Shown here: in pieces, positions 39,601-42,590 of the stretch | How positions within the stretch are numbered: position 1 is the stretch's first letter | Layout: every line of letters starts with the position of its first letter | DNA from: a virus | Reading direction: 5' to 3' (one strand) | Virus record (IMG/VR): IMGVR_UViG_3300006033_000595 | Location: 1-42,590 of that record | DNA length: 42,590 nt | Made by a program: the position numbers and the translations under genes | Notes under the pieces: model-generated | The model's input: the letters and a program-made list of their open reading frames with translations, nothing else | Databases searched by the model: none | What the model was told of the DNA's origin: nothing

Positions 39601-41145
39601 CTAAAGGTCCATGTCCATCTGAGGGCGATCCTCCCCAACGTCGATGTCGGATTCCTTCAAGGTGTGCGAGGCCACGGATTCGGAACGCATCGGTGCGCAG
39701 CCCATGACGATCACGTCGCCACGGTCAGGCGACGCGTCCTTGCCAAGCCGGTCCTTGAGCTTCTGCTTGCTCTCCACGGTTATTTTTTCGCGCTCGTTAT
39801 AGCTGTAGTGCAGGCACGCAAGCTGATTGACAAGCGTCTCGTCGTCTGGCAGGGGTAGTTCTCCCATTTCAAGCAGGCGTCTTACCCTCCACCAATCGCG
39901 GGCGCGGCAATTGGCGAATTGCCGAACTTCATCGTCCGGGTCCACGCCGGAGACGAGCGGCATTCCGCCGTTATACGGGATGACTGCGAAATCACGCCTG
40001 CGAAGTTCGTCGATGATCCCGCCGCCGACCCCAGGCTCATCGACGATCACATGCGACAGCCTCAATCCCTGCGAGTGAATCAGGTTGCGTTCCGTCTCGA
40101 CGAAATCCGCCCCTTCCGTCGTGCGCATCTTGGTCTTGCCAGTGATCCTGACCGGGATGCCCTTGCGGAACCATCCAACGACGAACTCGTTGCCGCCATC
40201 GCGAGCCGGGTCCACGATAAGCACCACGGGGTCCGCGATAGGATCGAACGGCGGCAATTCCTTGCCCGCCGCCCTCTGTGCATATTCGAGCGGGATCACG
40301 GCCCTGTCGTCGTTACGGGGGAAAAGACCACGGACGCGGACATCGTAGATGGCGCTGTCAAGCCCGTATTTCTTCGCCATCGTGTCGCAGTATTTTTTCT
40401 TGACGCGCGGAGAATAATAGACGTGGCCATGTTCGACGTGCGTTCCGCCCTGCTCGATGCCGAGCCTGTCGAGCAGGGCGGTATCTCCGGTCACGGTGAT
40501 CCTGTGGTAAAGGTCTTTGTTCTTGTTGAAGATGTCGTAGAGTTCGCCTGCCGTGAAGTTCGGGTTGCCGGCCACGGCCAGCTTCGCGACCTTTCCTTCC
40601 TCGCCAGCCTCCGACATCGTGCCTTCGATGACCTCGAAGACCTCAGGCGGGATGGCGGACGCCTCGTCGCCTATCAGCAGGATGTTGCTGTTGTGAAAGC
40701 CTTGCAGGTTCGCGGCGCGGTTCGAGGTTCGCGCGACGGCGAACCAGTTGTAGGGGTCGCGCAGATGCCGGATATGTCCGCCCGAGATGTTCCACTCGGC
40801 CTGCATCCTGTCGGGCATCTTGGAGTACCACTTGGCAAACTCGGGCCACAGCACGTCATTCAACTGCGAGAACGTCGGGGCGGTGGCGACGACGCGCGAG
40901 CCGACATAGCCATTGAGGAAAATCCATCCGGCCCATGACATGACGGCTGATTTCCCAGGGCCATGTGCTGCCTTCATCCCGACGCGATCGAACTTCCCCG
41001 AAAACAGCCCGTTGAGGAAATCCCCCTGCCAATCGTCCGGGGTCACGTTGAACCAGTCCTTGACAGCATCGACGGGGTTCTTCACCCAATCGTCGAACGC
41101 CCTCTGCTCAATATCGCTGCGCTCAGGGGGTTTTCTTTGTGCCAC
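39601..41145 (-). CDS. terL: Terminase large subunit
   Basis: This 514-residue protein has Walker A as AAHGPGKSAV (about 59-68). Walker B is NILLIGDEASAIP (acidic pair D160/E161). The coupling motif region is AVAGNPN. The C-terminal nuclease domain has VLIVDPARDGGNEF and HVIVDEPGVGGGII, whose acidic residues bind metals. It pumps DNA into the prohead and cuts it at packaging. The start is a GTG with GGATAAAAG upstream, and overlaps the upstream gene by 23 bases. Confidence 0.95.
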   Translation of the reverse strand: MAQRKPPERSDIEQRAFDDWVKNPVDAVKDWFNVTPDDWQGDFLNGLFSGKFDRVGMKAAHGPGKSAVMSWAGWIFLNGYVGSRVVATAPTFSQLNDVLWPEFAKWYSKMPDRMQAEWNISGGHIRHLRDPYNWFAVARTSNRAANLQGFHNSNILLIGDEASAIPPEVFEVIEGTMSEAGEEGKVAKLAVAGNPNFTAGELYDIFNKNKDLYHRITVTGDTALLDRLGIEQGGTHVEHGHVYYSPRVKKKYCDTMAKKYGLDSAIYDVRVRGLFPRNDDRAVIPLEYAQRAAGKELPPFDPIADPVVLIVDPARDGGNEFVVGWFRKGIPVRITGKTKMRTTEGADFVETERNLIHSQGLRLSHVIVDEPGVGGGIIDELRRRDFAVIPYNGGMPLVSGVDPDDEVRQFANCRARDWWRVRRLLEMGELPLPDDETLVNQLACLHYSYNEREKITVESKQKLKDRLGKDASPDRGDVIVMGCAPMRSESVASHTLKESDIDVGEDRPQMDMDL

Positions 41146-41521
41146 CTTTTATCCTTCGCTTGACCATCGCCTCGAAATCCGAGACGCCGTTGCTTCTGTT
41201 ACGCCTCGGCGAGCCTATCATCGCAAGGTATCGCGCTGCAAGCGTGCGCAACTCGGGAGATGGCAGGGTGTGGCCTATGACGATCTCGTCATCCTTGACA
41301 TTGAAAACGGCCAATGGCTGACCGTTCATCACCGCGATGAGGAATCCGATCGGGTCGGCCTCCATGATCCTCGTCATGTTTTCCTCGGTCGTCGGCGCTC
41401 GGTCGGTGATCGTTTCGACGCGGACCTTCGTCCGCATCTCCGCGCCGATATAGACGAGGTCGGGCAATTCCCTCGCGGCTGCGTATATTGCCCGCTCGGT
41501 GTGGGCGTCAAATCGGCTCAT
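41123..41521 (-). CDS. Terminase small subunit candidate
   Basis: This 132-residue protein starts at MSRFDAHTERAIYAAAREL, with GAGG about 10 bases before the ATG. There is no clear HTH or zinc finger. The call rests only on its place directly before TerL and on its size. The strand-rich middle (IGFLIAVMNGQPLAVFNVKD, DEIVIGHTLPS) is atypical for small terminases. The C-terminus is basic (RRNRSNGVSDFEAMVKRR). The alternative is a DNA-packaging accessory protein. Confidence 0.5.
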   Translation of the reverse strand: MSRFDAHTERAIYAAARELPDLVYIGAEMRTKVRVETITDRAPTTEENMTRIMEADPIGFLIAVMNGQPLAVFNVKDDEIVIGHTLPSPELRTLAARYLAMIGSPRRNRSNGVSDFEAMVKRRIKGGTKKTP

Positions 41522-41879
41522 GTTGGCTGTACCTCTGCTCAAGATAATCGAGCCATGATTGCTGTCTCATGGGCGGAAGCAGGATGCGTGCGTATCGCAT
41601 CGTCAGCCCACGGAACTTATGGTATTCGTAAATCTCCATGCGATTCGCCTGGAACGAAACGCCGGATATCGTGACGGTTGCGCCGGATGCCGTGTAATCG
41701 GAGAATGAAATCTCCGGCATTTCGTCGAGGGCCTTGTAGCCGGCGATGATTGCCCGGAAGTCCCGAAGCGTTTTCGGGTCGCCGTAGCGCTCATACTTGC
41801 GGTATGTCTTATCTGACATTCCGAGCATCGCGGCTGCGGCTTCCATCGTGAAGCCAAGCTCACTTCTTAGCTTTTTCAT
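41508..41879 (-). CDS. HTH (XRE-like) protein 1
   Basis: This 123-residue protein starts at MKKLRSELGF, with GGAG about 7 bases upstream, and overlaps the upstream paralog's end by 20 bases. Residues about 1-35 form an HTH: FTMEAAAAMLGMSDKTYRKYE. The C-terminal half carries MEIYEYHKFRGLTMRY then ILLPPMRQQSWLDYLEQR. The latter block also occurs in the adjacent HTH gene. It could regulate the head operon or serve as a DNA-recognition subunit for packaging (the small terminase role is not excluded). Confidence 0.7.
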   Translation of the reverse strand: MKKLRSELGFTMEAAAAMLGMSDKTYRKYERYGDPKTLRDFRAIIAGYKALDEMPEISFSDYTASGATVTISGVSFQANRMEIYEYHKFRGLTMRYARILLPPMRQQSWLDYLEQRYSQHEPI

Positions 41880-42243
41880 TTGAATGCTCCATGAAATAGC
41901 GAAGCCATGCCGCGCGATGCTTGGCCGACGGCAGGAGGATGTTCCAGTGCCGCAGGGCAAGCCCCCGGAACGTATAATAATTCGTGAGTTCGACGAGATC
42001 GAAGGCGACGAGCTTGTCGTCGTACTTCACGACCCACGTGCTTCCGAGATCCTCGAACTTGAAATCCGGAATGGACTCCATCTTCACATGCGTTGCAAGG
42101 ATGTGCTCGAAATCGCGAAGCATGAAAAAATCCTCGGCACCCTTCTCGCGGAGGATGTAGGTCGGCTTCGATACGCCGAGGGCGGAGGCGGCTTCGTCCT
42201 GGACGAGTCCCATTGCCTTTCTGATTTCAACAAATCGGTTCAT
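41860..42243 (-). CDS. HTH (XRE-like) protein 2, first gene of leftward operon
   Basis: This 127-residue protein has AAGGACAAGAG just before its ATG. The N-terminus (IRKAMGLVQDEAASALGVSK then PTYILREKG) is an XRE-like HTH, and the C-terminal half (VELTNYYTFRGLALRH, ILLPSAKHRAAWLRYFMEH) matches its downstream paralog. It heads the leftward structural operon, next to a palindrome and repeats, so autoregulation is plausible. No peptidase or dimerisation domain of cI type is present. Confidence 0.75.
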   Translation of the reverse strand: MNRFVEIRKAMGLVQDEAASALGVSKPTYILREKGAEDFFMLRDFEHILATHVKMESIPDFKFEDLGSTWVVKYDDKLVAFDLVELTNYYTFRGLALRHWNILLPSAKHRAAWLRYFMEHSNEKAKK

Positions 42244-42266
42244 TCTCTTGTCCTTTTCATGAATGT

Positions 42267-42493
42267 TAAAGTCCTTCCTATACGGAACACGGATTCAGGG
42301 GCCTGTCAAGTCGTTTTATCGGGGGTCAGGGAATTTTATCGTGGGTTGAGTTTATCGGGTGGCAGGGGTGGTGGATGTCAGGGGGCGATTCCGGACTCTC
42401 CCCCTCTAATCTCAAATTTGATCAGTCGGTGAGTATCTATCTACTTAGAGAGCCTCGCCAGAATTTTCTACTTGTTTTTGGTAAAGTCCTTCC
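42267..42493. repeat. Duplicated 12-mer TAAAGTCCTTCC
   Basis: TAAAGTCCTTCC occurs at 42267-42278 and again at 42482-42493, in the same orientation. The first copy is about 24 bases upstream of the HTH protein 2 start, and the second lies between a -35-like and a -10-like element just before the palindrome. It may be a regulator site or part of duplicated promoter DNA. Only the 12 bases are identical; flanks differ after CC (TATACGG vs GGATAGT). Confidence 0.8.
42314..42362. repeat. Three iterated TTTATCG repeats with G-runs
   Basis: TTTTATCGGGGG (42314), TTTTATCGTGGG (42334) and GTTTATCGGGTGG (42350) recur with 20- and 16-base steps. They lie between the HTH start region and the palindrome. 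Such spacing could be iterons (origin), regulator sites, or a cos/pac-like packaging element near TerL. The function is not known. Confidence 0.65.
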
Positions 42494-42500
42494 GGATAGT
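42472..42500 (+). promoter_or_regulatory. Possible rightward promoter next to palindrome
   Basis: TTGTTT (42472-42477) and GATAGT (42495-42500) are separated by 17 bases. The -35 has three and the -10 four consensus bases. The palindrome begins three bases after the -10, where the transcription start would be, so a bound dimer could repress it. Direction is toward the window end, hence toward the left-end genes if the ends join. Confidence 0.3.
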
Positions 42501-42502
42501 AG

Positions 42503-42524
42503 AGTGAGTATCTAGATACTCACT
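42503..42524. promoter_or_regulatory. 22-bp perfect palindrome (operator candidate)
   Basis: GTGAGTATCT is followed directly by its inverse complement AGATACTCAC (42504-42523), and the flanking A and T extend the symmetry to 22 bp. A matching half site GTGAGTATCTA occurs at 42429-42439. Two related sites near a promoter-like pair and two HTH genes suggest an operator for a dimeric regulator. No U-tract follows, so a terminator is less likely. Confidence 0.65.
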
Positions 42525-42590
42525 GAGGTCTCAAAATTAGCCTATTGGAGGATTGGCACCCCTGCCCACGAGCACCGAAGTCCCCTAGGG

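Larger units (their letters stand above)
42244..42590. other. Non-coding control region at right end
   Basis: No gene is supported here. The stretch contains a TTTATCG repeat series and G-rich runs (42314-42405), a GTGAGTATCTA half site (42429-42439), a promoter-like pair and a 22-bp palindrome (42472-42524), and two copies of TAAAGTCCTTCC. The last ~60 bases show no clear feature. The region precedes the leftward operon and, if the genome is circular or permuted, faces the rightward operon. No terminal direct repeat shared with the window start is visible. Confidence 0.6.

Noticed and set aside
38393-39604. A 403-codon plus-strand frame opposite the portal and adenine methyltransferase
   Set aside because: It spans two strong minus-strand genes and the intergenic hairpin. 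The composition is that of a shadow frame.
42277-42309. Leftward promoter with TTGACA and TATAGG before HTH protein 2
   Set aside because: The -35 is perfect, but the spacer to TATAGG is 21 bases, too long for a normal sigma-70 promoter. No better -10 lies at 16-18 bases.
42503-42524. Palindrome as a rho-independent terminator
   Set aside because: There is no loop or U-tract on either side, and the position just behind a promoter-like pair fits an operator better.
1-42590. Direct terminal repeat at the window ends
   Set aside because: The first bases (TGGTTAACGCGG) are not found in the last part of the window, and the end (CCCCTAGGG) is not at the start. End type cannot be decided.

Overview
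The window looks like the complete or nearly complete genome of a tailed phage. The encoded tail (long tape measure, tail tube protein, frameshifted tail assembly chaperones, NlpC/P60 peptidase, gpJ-like hub) makes it a siphovirus. The DUF2460, DUF2163/BR0599 and NlpC/P60 tail-tip genes resemble those of gene transfer agents and phages of Alphaproteobacteria, and a small gene carries the WRPIEEAPKDG motif common in that class. An alphaproteobacterial host is therefore likely but not proven. I see no integrase, no recognisable cI-type repressor, no tRNA and no CRISPR array.

Layout. Positions 1-232 hold two families of short tandem repeats. A small rightward operon (233-2549) encodes a left-handed beta-helix (hexapeptide-repeat) protein, a cytosine-C5 DNA methyltransferase with a probable overprinted second gene, a second hexapeptide protein, and two small proteins. 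Everything from 2562 to 42243 is on the minus strand, densely packed, mostly with ATGA or TGATG stop/start overlaps. Read 5' to 3' (right to left), it holds: two paralogous HTH proteins, a small terminase candidate, TerL, an adenine methyltransferase, a DUF935 portal, a protease with a nested scaffold, a decoration protein, the major capsid protein, a strong terminator, a giant glycosyltransferase-methyltransferase-glycosyltransferase fusion, head-tail connectors, tail genes, a lysis cassette (membrane proteins, spanin pair, metallophosphoesterase, endolysin), and a replication block. The replication block has a SNF2 helicase, an SSB-like protein, an archaeo-eukaryotic primase, HD and DUF5664 nucleotide hydrolases, a UvrD-type helicase, a DnaQ-type exonuclease and its own DnaE polymerase. 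Small nuclease, peptidase and unknown genes follow. The head genes resemble Mu (DUF935, DUF1320, protease/scaffold) while the tail is lambda/GTA-like, so the virion module is mosaic.

The 347-base stretch after 42243 holds a 22-bp perfect palindrome with a related half site, TTTATCG repeats and a duplicated 12-mer. If the molecule is circular or circularly permuted, this and the left-end repeats form one divergent control region of about 580 bases between the leftward and rightward operons.

The most notable signals are: (1) a 965-residue GT-B/methyltransferase/GT-A fusion placed just behind a perfect terminator inside the head operon; (2) an overprinted WPTP-repeat reading frame inside the cytosine methyltransferase; (3) a textbook A AAA AAC slippery heptamer with a hairpin at the end of the tail chaperone gene; (4) a pair of related beta-helix proteins flanking the methyltransferase, one with recent in-frame tandem duplications; and (5) paralogous HTH genes next to a palindromic operator-like site.
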